Part shown: piece after piece, positions 34,931-42,948 of the stretch
How positions within the stretch are numbered: the stretch's first letter is position 1
Layout: every line of letters begins with the position of its first letter
NCBI RefSeq assembly: GCF_030929605.1
Contig: NZ_JAVFVS010000004.1
Coordinates: 62,001-126,000 of the forward strand
From: Flavobacterium sp. LHD-80
GTDB lineage: Bacteria > Bacteroidota > Bacteroidia > Flavobacteriales > Flavobacteriaceae
DNA length: 64,000 bases
Direction of reading: 5' to 3'
Program-made: the position numbers and the translations under genes
The notes under the pieces: model-generated
The model's database searches: none
The model's input: the letters and a program-made list of their open reading frames with translations, nothing else
Told to the model about the DNA's origin: nothing

Positions 34931-36289
34931 GTTGATATAATTCATATGTATAAGACAATAATCTTGAATGTCTTTTAAGTTATATAATTCACTTTCTGTT
35001 TTTGTTTTGTATAGCCAATCTAATTCGGGATAAATAATTTTATATGAAGAGGCTTGTTTCCTTAACTTGGCAATTTTACAAAGTAATTTTAGAGCTCGTA
35101 TTTCGTCATTATGACCAGTATTTTTCAAAACCTCAAGTTTAGAATTGGCAATAGAAGCATCATAAAATATTGATAAATATGCAGATGCTATTTTCCACAA
35201 ATCTGGATTTGCTATTTTTTCTTCAATACTAATTTGGTTCACTAATGAAACAAGATCCATATCAACATTGGCTTTAGTTGTATTAATGTTTAGTAAAATT
35301 GGAGTAATAACGAGGCTATTAAGTCTTGTTTCTTCCTCGTTTATCAATTTTGGTAAAAGATAATCTAGATGGGGGCTTTTTGGATTTAATTTATAAATTT
35401 CTTCAATTGCAATTTTTTTATCTGCTCTAAAACCATACAAAGACCATAATGCAATTTTTTCATTATTATTTTTTGTAAATAACAATGATTCGTAAAAAGA
35501 CTTATTATCTTTAATATAAAAATTATTTGCTATTTCAGCTCTGCTATCTATGTTATTCTCATAGATAACGCTATATATATAATTTGCTTTTGCTTGATTA
35601 TTTTGTTGTTTATATATGCCAGCACAATATGATAATGCTCTATAATAAAGCGCATTTTTTGGTTCAGAATTTTTAGTTTTTTCAAAAAATGAAAGCAGAT
35701 TTTCTTTTTGCTGACTATAAAAATATGCCTTGATAATTTGAAACCAATATCGGTTTCTAAGAAATTGATCTTCTAAAGTTTCGTATTTTAAAAGTAATTG
35801 ATTTATAACGTCATTATTCACTAACGGAAAATCCACATTATTATAATTCCAGGAATATTTTGAAGAAACACTGCTTTTTTCTATTTTTTTTGCAAAATAG
35901 ATGAATTCAAAAAAGTTAGAAGTTTCGTCGAATTTTAAATGGCTTTTCTTTTTATGTTGATTTAAATTATAAATTTCTTGTATCTTTTTTTCAGCATTTT
36001 CATTAAATAAAAAATATTCAAGTGTATCTACTTTAATCTTGTCTTCCAGATGTTTATTCCATTCAGTTAAAATAATTTTGTTATGTCGAGTGTTATAACT
36101 AGTGTTAAAATTAATATCATAATATTTAACTTCTTGTCTGAATAGAAAGGGAGATAATGATTTTTCGGAAATTTTATCATTTAAAAAGGGAACTTTAGTA
36201 TTTGATGAATGATGTAGAAAAAATACCGCGATGATAATGATGATAAAACTAAAAAGAATTGCATATTTTTTGAAAGAATCTTTTTTCAT
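34907..36289 (-). CDS. Membrane-anchored helical-repeat protein of the island
   Basis: This 460-residue protein starts with one membrane helix (YAILFSFIIIIIAVFFLHH, residues about 9-27) and is otherwise soluble and helical. TPR-like pairs are visible (NALYYRALSYCAGIYKQQ; NQAKANYIYSVIYENN; NPKSPHLDYLLPKLINEEE). It probably faces the periplasm as a scaffold. I do not recognise a named family. It overlaps the preceding lipoprotein gene by 41 bases, so the two are translationally linked. It is the last gene of the island operon. Confidence 0.75.
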   Translation of the reverse strand: MKKDSFKKYAILFSFIIIIIAVFFLHHSSNTKVPFLNDKISEKSLSPFLFRQEVKYYDINFNTSYNTRHNKIILTEWNKHLEDKIKVDTLEYFLFNENAEKKIQEIYNLNQHKKKSHLKFDETSNFFEFIYFAKKIEKSSVSSKYSWNYNNVDFPLVNNDVINQLLLKYETLEDQFLRNRYWFQIIKAYFYSQQKENLLSFFEKTKNSEPKNALYYRALSYCAGIYKQQNNQAKANYIYSVIYENNIDSRAEIANNFYIKDNKSFYESLLFTKNNNEKIALWSLYGFRADKKIAIEEIYKLNPKSPHLDYLLPKLINEEETRLNSLVITPILLNINTTKANVDMDLVSLVNQISIEEKIANPDLWKIASAYLSIFYDASIANSKLEVLKNTGHNDEIRALKLLCKIAKLRKQASSYKIIYPELDWLYKTKTESELYNLKDIQDYCLIHMNYINNIGQKTK

Positions 36290-37253
36290 CTGATAAGGGT
36301 TTTAAATTTATAGGATCTAAATCGTAAAATATTAATTCATTTGGAGTGTTTTTTAATTTTGGACCTAGATCTTTAATCATTTCATATAAATCTTTCTTTT
36401 GAACAACATCAATTTGTATAATGTCTCCTTTTTTATAAAATATACCATCTTTAAGCAAATTGTTCTTAACGATGACTTGATTGTTTCTAATAGTTTTGAA
36501 ATTGTTTCCTAAATAGAATTGTTCGATATCTGTTTTGCTATATAAAGCAAGTACTTTATTATTTCTTCGATGAATAATCCAAGAATAAACAGGAAGAGCT
36601 AAATCTAATTTCAAAGGGTAATCTTTTAAATTTTTTAAGTACTCTTTTGCAATATTTCTATCATAAATTAAATTGTCATTAGAATCAAGAGTGCTCATAT
36701 TATAGTACATTAAAACACCTCTGTCAACATTTGGTATCCCTGCCAATTTTAAATATTTTATTTGATGTAAGCGTATTGTTGCAGATAAACTACAGTTAAA
36801 TTTCGTTTTAAAAAGTGACAGAAAAGCAAAATAATTATCTCTGCTTTGCTTTGACCAATCACAGTCAAATTGAATTTCTTTTATATGTAAATTGTTCTTT
36901 TTGTTTATTTGATCAATCAGATTTTTAATTTTATCTGCTAAGTCAGATGTATTTAAAGATTGATTAAGCATAACTTCATTTTTTATAAAAATGACGGGAA
37001 CAATTTCTAAATTTTCTGGTTGTTCTTTAAAAATTATAGGTAAAAGAGGTAAAGGAATATTGTCTTTTAAAGCAACATCAAAATATCGTATGTAGATTTT
37101 GTTGATGCTATTTTCTTTTAGTATATTCTTCTCTTCATTATTTAAATTGAAAATAGTTTTCCAATAATAGAAGGAAGGTTTCGGTTCTATTTCATTTTTA
37201 CAACTAACAAAGAACATAATGAATCCAAAAGATAATAGATATAAATTTTTCAT
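36249..37253 (-). CDS. Lipoprotein with TIM-barrel-like (DUF3142-like) fold
   Basis: This 334-residue protein has a lipobox (FIMFFVSC, Cys18). Alternating strands and helices follow: KIYIRYFDVAL, EIVPVIFIKN, IKEIQFDCDW with paired acids Asp130 and Asp132, then SLSATIRLHQIKYL, GVLMYYNMST and LDLALPVYSW. This is the pattern of glycosidase-like TIM barrels such as DUF3142 or GH18 relatives, but I cannot confirm a catalytic pair. It is expected to be lipid-anchored in the periplasm or on the cell surface. It lies between the outer-membrane barrel gene and the helical-repeat gene in a tight operon. Confidence 0.72.
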   Translation of the reverse strand: MKNLYLLSFGFIMFFVSCKNEIEPKPSFYYWKTIFNLNNEEKNILKENSINKIYIRYFDVALKDNIPLPLLPIIFKEQPENLEIVPVIFIKNEVMLNQSLNTSDLADKIKNLIDQINKKNNLHIKEIQFDCDWSKQSRDNYFAFLSLFKTKFNCSLSATIRLHQIKYLKLAGIPNVDRGVLMYYNMSTLDSNDNLIYDRNIAKEYLKNLKDYPLKLDLALPVYSWIIHRRNNKVLALYSKTDIEQFYLGNNFKTIRNNQVIVKNNLLKDGIFYKKGDIIQIDVVQKKDLYEMIKDLGPKLKNTPNELIFYDLDPINLKPLSDEKRFFQKICNSF

Positions 37254-37277
37254 ATGTTTTTAAAAACAATTAGGAGA

Positions 37278-39965
37278 TTATAGTTTATAATTTATTGTGA
37301 AAAGAATTACTCTAGGCATAATGTATGTATTTCTTTCACTGATTACATAATCTAAAAAGGAGTATTCATTTTTTGTTTTGTTATTAAAAAAATTATTGAT
37401 CGATAGTTCGAAAAAAAAAGGATTATTTTTCTTTTGATAGTTTATGGCAGTGTTTGTAACATTGTAAAAATTGCTTTGTTGACTACTATAAATATTTTCT
37501 TGTGCTTCATAACTTAAACGGAAATTCCAGCTTGGAAATACTTGAATTGCTAAATCTGAATTTATAGTTGTTGTATTAAAACTAGAATTTGTCAATCCTG
37601 AAAATTGACCAAATCCTTTTGTATATCCAACTTTGAAATCAGGCCATTTTTTATAGGCAGTTTTAAACCAGATTCCAACTTTTTGATTGTTTCTATTATT
37701 TGAAGTGGTAATTTCGTTTAGTGTTTGTAAATAATTAAACCAACTTATATTGGATATTAATTTAATATTTAAGCGATAGATGTCCTTTCCAAAAGAACCG
37801 TTGAAACTATAATTAGTTTCTGGATTATTAGTTAGAATAGGAGTGTTGTATTGATTTATGCCATCTATTACAACTTCGTTACGAATGGTTTTTATTTTTT
37901 GATTAAAATTTAATCCAGCATCCAATGTGAATTTTCGGTAGTTGTCCATTTTGCTGTACCTCAAAGTTGCAAAATGATATTGCTCATATCTTAAATTAGC
38001 ATTACCCCTGTAAATCAAGTTGTAAGATTGTAAAGTATATTGTTCAGCAAGCTGGTTTACAGTAGGAAAATTATTAGCTAATTTATATGTGAGAGATAAT
38101 GATTCTGAATTATTAAATTGATAATCACTATTTAATTGTGGTAAAAGTTTCGTTTGTGAATATTGAGATTCACCAGAGAATTGGTTAGTATTTAATTGAT
38201 AGTGATGTAAAAAAAGACCTATTCTATTTTTAAGTTTTCCTATTTTGTTTTTATATTCTATGCCTAAATAGCTATCATTCATTTTATATTTTACATCATT
38301 TCCAAAACTATTCTGCGAAAAATCCTTGCTGGTTCCATTGGTAAGATTTTGCATCTCATCGGTTAGAAAATGAGAAGTTTCGAAATTGTTTCCGATCGAG
38401 GAATATATATGATTGAAATCATTTAAAATCCAATAATGTTTAAATAAAACATCAATATTGTTGTTCTGGACTCTTTTGAGTTGTTTGATGGAATAAATAC
38501 TGTCTTTTTCAATTGGAATACTACCTTCAAAAAATGGCTGGTCTGTTATCCAATTACTATTAGGAGTTGCATATTCGTATTGTTGATTTATAGCTAATGT
38601 TGTAGTATGCGATGTATTATATTTTTTATGCCATTCCAAATATTGTTTAATAGAACTATTATCAGCATTCTGAATAGTTTCAAATAAAGTTGAATTTGCA
38701 TTTGTAATAGAATTTATTGTTTCTACTAAATCATTAGTACTCAACTGAAATTGTAAATTATAAAACCAATTGTTTTTTTTGTTAGGTGCATAATCTAATT
38801 TTAAATTGTAGATTCCTAAAATAGATTCATTATTTCCTTTTTGGGTCTTATTTTCAAAAGTAACATTGCTATTTTCTAAGTATTCATTATAGGTTTCTAT
38901 TTTTGATTTTGTTAAAATTTTGGAAAAAATACCAAAGCAAGAAAAACTTACTTTTGAAGAAAAAGTATTACTAAAGTTAAAAGCTGCAAACTGAGAATTA
39001 TTTAAAATCACATCATTATTAGCTCGTGTAAAAGAGAACAAATTAGTTAATGATTTTCTCTTTTCGATAAAACTGCTTGAACCGCCTTGAAATCTGCTCA
39101 AATCCTGATAAGTAAATACTCGTTTCCCTACATTATTTAAATCTCCAATAAAACTTATATTTGTTTTAGGGCTGTAATAAAATAAAGCAGTATGTCCTAA
39201 ATAAAATTTATTATCGTCATTACCTGCTTCTGCACCAGCTTCAACATCACCAAAAACAAACTTCTTTTTGTCTTCTTTTAATTTTACATTCATGGCTAGT
39301 TCATCACTGTCCGAAACTTGTTTAAGCAATCCCACTTGATTAAAATGATCAATAACTTCAATTTTATCAAGAGCATCTGCAGGAATATTTTCTACGGCTA
39401 GTTTTGACCCACCACCAAAAAAAGGTTTACCTTCTACCAGCATTTGTGTTACTTTTTTTCCTTGCACAGTTACCTCGCCATTTTTGTCTACTTCAACACC
39501 GGGTAATTTTTCCAGTAATTCTTTCATTTTTCTTTCGCGTCCATTTGTGAAGCTCTTAATAGAATAGGTTATCGTGTCTTTTTTTATGATTATCGGATTA
39601 TGCTGTATTATGATTTCTTTTAAATTCTCTTCTTTACGTACTAACTTAAATTGATAATAGTCTAATTTTGAATTTGATTCAATTAGGACAATTTGTTCAT
39701 TAAATCCTATGTGAGAAATTGTTATTTGATAATCTTCGTCTATTTCAAGTTCTAATTTAAATCGTCCTTTATTATCCGTAATTACGAATTTTGTCCCGTT
39801 CTTTTTTGATTTTGGAAATGCAATCACATTTGCATTTTCCAAAACGTTGCTATCATCTGAAGTGATGATACCACTTATAGTTCTTGTTTGAGAAAAACAA
39901 AAAAAAGGTATTAAACAAAAAACGAAATGATAGAGTAAACGCACTAGTTTATTTTGAAGTGTCAA
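37278..39965 (-). CDS. TonB-type outer-membrane beta-barrel protein with carboxypeptidase-like N-terminal domain
   Basis: This 895-residue protein has a signal peptide (residues about 9-26, ending CFSQ), then a CarboxypepD_reg-like domain (RTISGIITSDDSNVLENANV to about residue 110). A plug-like domain follows (ELLEKLPGVEVDKNGEVTVQ; MLVEGKPFFGGG; DALDKIEVIDHF) and then a long barrel of aromatic-rich strands ending VILFTINYKL. It should be an outer-membrane transporter or surface exporter. The start is a TTG one base past the GLPGLI stop. A GLPGLI protein as immediate neighbour is a recurring Bacteroidetes pairing. Confidence 0.9.
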   Translation of the reverse strand: MTLQNKLVRLLYHFVFCLIPFFCFSQTRTISGIITSDDSNVLENANVIAFPKSKKNGTKFVITDNKGRFKLELEIDEDYQITISHIGFNEQIVLIESNSKLDYYQFKLVRKEENLKEIIIQHNPIIIKKDTITYSIKSFTNGRERKMKELLEKLPGVEVDKNGEVTVQGKKVTQMLVEGKPFFGGGSKLAVENIPADALDKIEVIDHFNQVGLLKQVSDSDELAMNVKLKEDKKKFVFGDVEAGAEAGNDDNKFYLGHTALFYYSPKTNISFIGDLNNVGKRVFTYQDLSRFQGGSSSFIEKRKSLTNLFSFTRANNDVILNNSQFAAFNFSNTFSSKVSFSCFGIFSKILTKSKIETYNEYLENSNVTFENKTQKGNNESILGIYNLKLDYAPNKKNNWFYNLQFQLSTNDLVETINSITNANSTLFETIQNADNSSIKQYLEWHKKYNTSHTTTLAINQQYEYATPNSNWITDQPFFEGSIPIEKDSIYSIKQLKRVQNNNIDVLFKHYWILNDFNHIYSSIGNNFETSHFLTDEMQNLTNGTSKDFSQNSFGNDVKYKMNDSYLGIEYKNKIGKLKNRIGLFLHHYQLNTNQFSGESQYSQTKLLPQLNSDYQFNNSESLSLTYKLANNFPTVNQLAEQYTLQSYNLIYRGNANLRYEQYHFATLRYSKMDNYRKFTLDAGLNFNQKIKTIRNEVVIDGINQYNTPILTNNPETNYSFNGSFGKDIYRLNIKLISNISWFNYLQTLNEITTSNNRNNQKVGIWFKTAYKKWPDFKVGYTKGFGQFSGLTNSSFNTTTINSDLAIQVFPSWNFRLSYEAQENIYSSQQSNFYNVTNTAINYQKKNNPFFFELSINNFFNNKTKNEYSFLDYVISERNTYIMPRVILFTINYKL

Positions 39966-39966
39966 A

Positions 39967-40671
39967 TTATTTTAACGATTCTTCCATAGTAATGTATTTT
40001 CCTTTACTTGGCTTTTCTATTTTTATTTCTGGGTTTTTGATGTTGAATTCTATCTTTGTTGCATAAAAATAAGTTCTAGAGTTAAGACTTGCTTCTAAAA
40101 CTAATCCAGGTACACCATCTAGCCCTACAGGACCAAAAGGAAATGAAAGTTCTGGAGCAAACCAGACTTCGGGAGTGAAGGTTAACATTTTGTTTCTTTT
40201 TGTACTAAACTCTTGATAGGTACAGATAGCCTTATAGCATTTGTAACCATTAATCATTTTAGTTTCATTGGTTATTTCCCATTTGTATTCATCGTAAGGA
40301 TGAATAACATTAATAAGTCCTCCATAATCCCGTTGTTCTATTTTTTCCTTTGCACCAATATCTTTGTAGAAAATGCCCTTTGCTCTTATTGCGACTAGTT
40401 TATAAATAAAAGGATCGCCAACATCTAGTTTTTCTACTAATGAGTAAATACTTTTATTTTTGTTGAAGTATAGTTTGCATTCAATTAATTCTCGAGCGGC
40501 TTTATAATCATCAAGTTTTTTTTTCTCTTCTAGAGTAAGGATTTTATTATCAATAGCTTCATTTGGAATCAATCCCATTTTATAGGTTACACATGATATC
40601 GAGTCTGTAATAGTTTGAGAATGAATATTAGCGAAAGCAAAAAGAAATAAAAGGAATATTTTATTTTTCAT
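39967..40671 (-). CDS. GLPGLI family protein
   Basis: From ATG 40671 this is a 234-residue protein with a signal peptide (KIFLLFLFAFANIHSQ). Near residue 190 it carries the family hallmark in the form FGPVGLDGVPGLVLEA, after GYKCYKAICTYQEF and EVWFAPELSFPFGP. GLPGLI proteins are secreted or periplasmic and of unknown function, often beside TonB-type barrels as here. The open frame extends upstream to 40731 and overlaps the peptide gene, but the signal peptide starts at 40671, 44 bases after the peptide stop. Confidence 0.9.
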   Translation of the reverse strand: MKNKIFLLFLFAFANIHSQTITDSISCVTYKMGLIPNEAIDNKILTLEEKKKLDDYKAARELIECKLYFNKNKSIYSLVEKLDVGDPFIYKLVAIRAKGIFYKDIGAKEKIEQRDYGGLINVIHPYDEYKWEITNETKMINGYKCYKAICTYQEFSTKRNKMLTFTPEVWFAPELSFPFGPVGLDGVPGLVLEASLNSRTYFYATKIEFNIKNPEIKIEKPSKGKYITMEESLK

Positions 40672-40715
40672 TTTTTTAAGTTTATACGCTCCAATTAAAG
40701 GAGCGTAGTTTTTAA

Positions 40716-40922
40716 TTAATGTGATATACACTGATTATAATAATCACAATAGAATGTATGCCATTGGTAATCAGTAAAACATCCACCACCGTTTGCTTCA
40801 TCATCATTAACTGCTGATGAGGCTATTTCCCAACATGCATCACTTACTATTTTTGAACAATCATTTGCATATGTAACTCCTAATATGCACATGAGAAAAG
40901 AGGTAATAATTAATTTTTTCAT
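40716..40922 (-). CDS. Secreted Cys-rich small peptide, first gene of the island operon
   Basis: This 68-residue peptide has a Sec signal (KKLIITSFLMCILGVTYA, cleavage expected after Ala19) and a mature part of about 49 residues. Mature Cys residues are at 22, 30, 48, 59 and 65, giving spacings of 7, 17, 10 and 5. A GGG precedes Cys48 and the tail is aromatic and acidic (FYCDYYNQC). It should be exported and disulfide-bonded or otherwise modified. I recognise no family. It leads an operon with GLPGLI, barrel and lipoprotein genes, which suggests it is their substrate. Five Cys residues leave one unpaired, for dimerisation or crosslinking. Confidence 0.72.
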   Translation of the reverse strand: MKKLIITSFLMCILGVTYANDCSKIVSDACWEIASSAVNDDEANGGGCFTDYQWHTFYCDYYNQCISH

Positions 40923-41008
40923 AATAAAATTTTATGTGTTAATAATGTGACGAAGATATAAGCATTTAGTAAAATTTAAAGATTTTTCTTACCCTGTTTT
41001 TGCATAAA

Positions 41009-41016
41009 CAAATTTA
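41009..41016 (-). promoter_or_regulatory. Predicted -7 promoter box for the island operon
   Basis: The minus strand reads TAaaTTTG 86 bases before the peptide ATG at 40922. It lies in the 151-base gap shared with the divergent XRE regulator gene, a natural site for control by that regulator. Confidence 0.45.
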
Positions 41017-41073
41017 AATCTTACAAAACGGTAAATTTTTTATTAAATTTATAACCTCAATAACTATTAAGGA

Positions 41074-41280
41074 ATGAATTTAATTGTTGGAAATAAACTA
41101 AAAAGATTGCGTAAGCAAAGAGGATTTACACAAGAGCAGATGGCAGATTTATTAGCAATTTCGCAATCAGCTTATGCCCGTATAGAAAATGGAGAAAGTC
41201 AGTCTTGGGCAAATTATATTAAAAAAATCTGTAAGATTTTTGAAATACTACCGGAAGAATTGTTTAAAGATGAAAATTAA
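41074..41280 (+). CDS. XRE-family helix-turn-helix regulator
   Basis: This 68-residue protein is a bare HTH_3 domain: NKLKRLRKQRGFTQEQMADLL, then the recognition helix SQSAYARIENGESQ, and CKIFEILPEELF at the end. It binds DNA in the cytosol, probably as a dimer. It is divergent from the Cys-rich peptide operon and shares its promoter gap, so it likely controls that operon. It ends 25 bases before the right-hand direct repeat, inside the island. Confidence 0.9.
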   Translation: MNLIVGNKLKRLRKQRGFTQEQMADLLAISQSAYARIENGESQSWANYIKKICKIFEILPEELFKDEN

Positions 41281-41305
41281 ATAAAAATGCAATCACTTTG
41301 AATGT

Positions 41306-41344
41306 TTTTTAAAACGAGGAAAGTGGAAACGCGTTCAAGTTTAA
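41306..41344 (+). pseudogene. Orphan 3' end of a MATE gene (right island repeat)
   Basis: Thirteen in-frame codons including the stop encode FLKRGKWKRVQV, matching the C-terminus of the MATE protein 6.4 kb upstream at eleven of twelve residues. Nothing further upstream matches, and the XRE gene ends just before it. The mostly synonymous differences show it once belonged to a working gene in a diverged lineage. Confidence 0.8.
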
Positions 41345-41402
41345 TTCGTACAATATTTCCTAAAAATATTCGTTAGATTTATGTAACCAAAAATAAATAC
41401 CT

Positions 41403-42005
41403 ATGAAAAACAAGATTAAACTTTTAGGAATTTTATGCAGTCTAGTATTTGGATTTCTTGCATTTACAACTTTAGATAAAAAAGTGGTTGTAATAGATGC
41501 TGGTCATGGTGGTGAAGATGTAGGTGCTAAAGTCAGTGAATTTGAAGAAAAATTGATTACTGAAGCAGTCGCAAAAAGAATCAAAGAACAAAACAAAAAT
41601 GCGAATGTTGAAATTGTTTTACTTCGTGAAGGTGATGTTAATATGGCTTTAAAAGAAAGAGTTTTGGCCATTAATAATTTGAAACCAGATTTGGTAATTT
41701 CATTGCATATTTCTGCTAATTCAAATAGTAATGCAAATGGAGTAGAAGCTTATATCTCGTCAAAAAAAACATTTTATGATCAGTCGAAAGAAATTGCTGA
41801 AACGGTAATCAGCAATATTGCCACGACAGGAAATCTAACAAAGAGAACCGTAAGTGAAGCGCCTTTTTTTATTTTAAAAAATTCAGATTGTCCAACGATG
41901 CTTTTGGAAATGGGATTTTTATCAAATGAAAAAGATAGAAACTATATTACCACTGAAAAAGGGCAAGATGAAATTGCTGCTAAAATTTTAGAATCTGTAA
42001 AATAA
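41403..42005 (+). CDS. N-acetylmuramoyl-L-alanine amidase (AmiC/Amidase_3)
   Basis: This 200-residue amidase has an N-terminal signal or anchor (KLLGILCSLVFGFLAF) followed by the Amidase_3 domain. Zinc-binding features are VVVIDAGHGGEDVG (first His), a Glu in the FEEKL segment, LVISLHISANSN (second His) and the catalytic Glu in MLLEMGFLSNEKD. It cuts the bond between MurNAc and L-Ala in peptidoglycan, for cell separation. It is compact, without an AMIN targeting domain. A hairpin terminator follows at 42026. Confidence 0.93.
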   Translation: MKNKIKLLGILCSLVFGFLAFTTLDKKVVVIDAGHGGEDVGAKVSEFEEKLITEAVAKRIKEQNKNANVEIVLLREGDVNMALKERVLAINNLKPDLVISLHISANSNSNANGVEAYISSKKTFYDQSKEIAETVISNIATTGNLTKRTVSEAPFFILKNSDCPTMLLEMGFLSNEKDRNYITTEKGQDEIAAKILESVK

Positions 42006-42025
42006 AAATATTGTTACAAAAATAA

Positions 42026-42048
42026 GGGCCTTCAAATTTTGAAGGTCT
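42026..42048 (+). terminator. Terminator after the amidase gene
   Basis: A CCTTCAAA/TTTGAAGG stem extended by G-C and G-T pairs is followed by T-rich sequence. It is nearly identical to the hairpin at 42911-42937 on the other side of the two-gene cassette. Confidence 0.75.
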
Positions 42049-42101
42049 TTTTATTTGTAGGAAATTTATCTTAAATTTGTTTTCTAAAATTAAATGCTTT
42101 T

Positions 42102-42644
42102 ATGATTAAGATTAATTTAGAAAACACTTTTGAGGCTATACATGTAAGCTCTAATTTCGATCAATATATTTTTGAATCCCAACTAAAGAATAATAAAATA
42201 ATTCAACTTAAAGTTAAGTTCACAAACATAGTACATTCTTTATTATCCGATGTCTATAATTTAGCTTTTGGGCCATTTGATGCAACTGGAAAAATAGATG
42301 ATTCAATTAATCTTAAACATAAAGACAGTAATAAAGTTTTCTCGACAATTATTTTGTTTTCGATAACTTTTTTAAAAAATAACCCACATACTTCAATTGG
42401 CATCGATGGCTCAGATGATTTACGAGCTAATTTATATCATCGTATGTTTAGATATAATTACAAAGATTTAAAAGATTTTTTAGTAATTATCGGAGTAGAT
42501 TGGTACGTGAGATTACTTCGAAATGGCACAATTGAATTAGATAATAATGGATCGGCATTTTTCAAACCAAAACCAGAATCTTTTGATTTTCAAAGAAAAA
42601 CTAATGATCTTTATAGATACTATATGTTTAATTTAAATCAATAA
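42102..42644 (+). CDS. DUF6934-like protein
   Basis: This 180-residue soluble protein carries YNLAFGPFDATGKIDDSINL, KVFSTIILFSITFL and a later RANLYHRMFRYNYKDL, a set I associate with DUF6934 (there, typically, YNLxFGD, a GxxDD segment and an RxxLYRM motif). There is no signal or membrane helix. The function is not established. A 74-residue protein is encoded 16 bases downstream, and the pair lies between duplicated terminators, which resembles the form of a small two-component mobile module such as a toxin-antitoxin pair. That role is inference. Confidence 0.68.
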   Translation: MIKINLENTFEAIHVSSNFDQYIFESQLKNNKIIQLKVKFTNIVHSLLSDVYNLAFGPFDATGKIDDSINLKHKDSNKVFSTIILFSITFLKNNPHTSIGIDGSDDLRANLYHRMFRYNYKDLKDFLVIIGVDWYVRLLRNGTIELDNNGSAFFKPKPESFDFQRKTNDLYRYYMFNLNQ

Positions 42645-42660
42645 TGTTTAAATTTGCTTT

Positions 42661-42885
42661 ATGAAAGATTCGATTCAAAATAAGATTAATAAAATTCAGG
42701 AAATTGCTTTAGCTTCTGCTTCTGAGAAAAGAATTGTTGATGACAGACATGTTACCGAATCAAATTATAGTGATAATTTGACCAAATCAATTCGAAATAA
42801 AAAAGAAGCTGAATTGTTTTTTTCGGAATTAAAATCAGTCATTGACCAAGCTAAAAAAAACTCTAGAAGAAATGTTTTAGAATAA
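42661..42885 (+). CDS. Small partner protein of the DUF6934-like gene
   Basis: This 74-residue protein is polar, charged and probably helical (QNKINKIQEIALASASEKRIV; KSIRNKKEAELFFSELKSVI), with no signal or membrane helix. I do not recognise the family. It follows the DUF6934-like gene closely, so the two should be made together. Confidence 0.65.
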   Translation: MKDSIQNKINKIQEIALASASEKRIVDDRHVTESNYSDNLTKSIRNKKEAELFFSELKSVIDQAKKNSRRNVLE

Positions 42886-42910
42886 TTTTAGACGAAAATA
42901 AATTAAACAA

Positions 42911-42937
42911 AAAGGCCTTCAAATTTTGAAGGCCTTT
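42911..42937. terminator. Bidirectional terminator between the cassette and dusB
   Basis: A perfect palindrome with 13-base arms (AAAGGCCTTCAAA and complement) around one central base, flanked by A and T runs, lies between convergent genes. Confidence 0.85.
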
Positions 42938-42948
42938 TTTTATATTTT

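Larger units (their letters stand above)
34880..41305. mobile_element. Putative genomic island inserted at the 3' end of the MATE gene
   Basis: A direct repeat of the MATE gene end brackets 6.4 kb with five minus-strand genes and one XRE regulator. The interior looks more AT-rich: in two sample lines, 36901-36960 has 13 G/C of 60 while 34261-34320 in the MATE gene has 23 of 60. No integrase or transposase is seen, so the means of entry is unknown; exchange by homologous recombination is as likely as site-specific insertion. Confidence 0.6.

Noticed and set aside
40672..40731. N-terminal extension of the GLPGLI frame overlapping the peptide gene
   Set aside because: The extra 20 codons precede a complete signal peptide starting at 40671 and overlap the stop of the small peptide gene.
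34880..41305. Insertion sequence or integrative element with its own integrase
   Set aside because: No transposase, integrase or tRNA attachment site is visible; only the duplicated gene end supports insertion, so the mechanism is left open.
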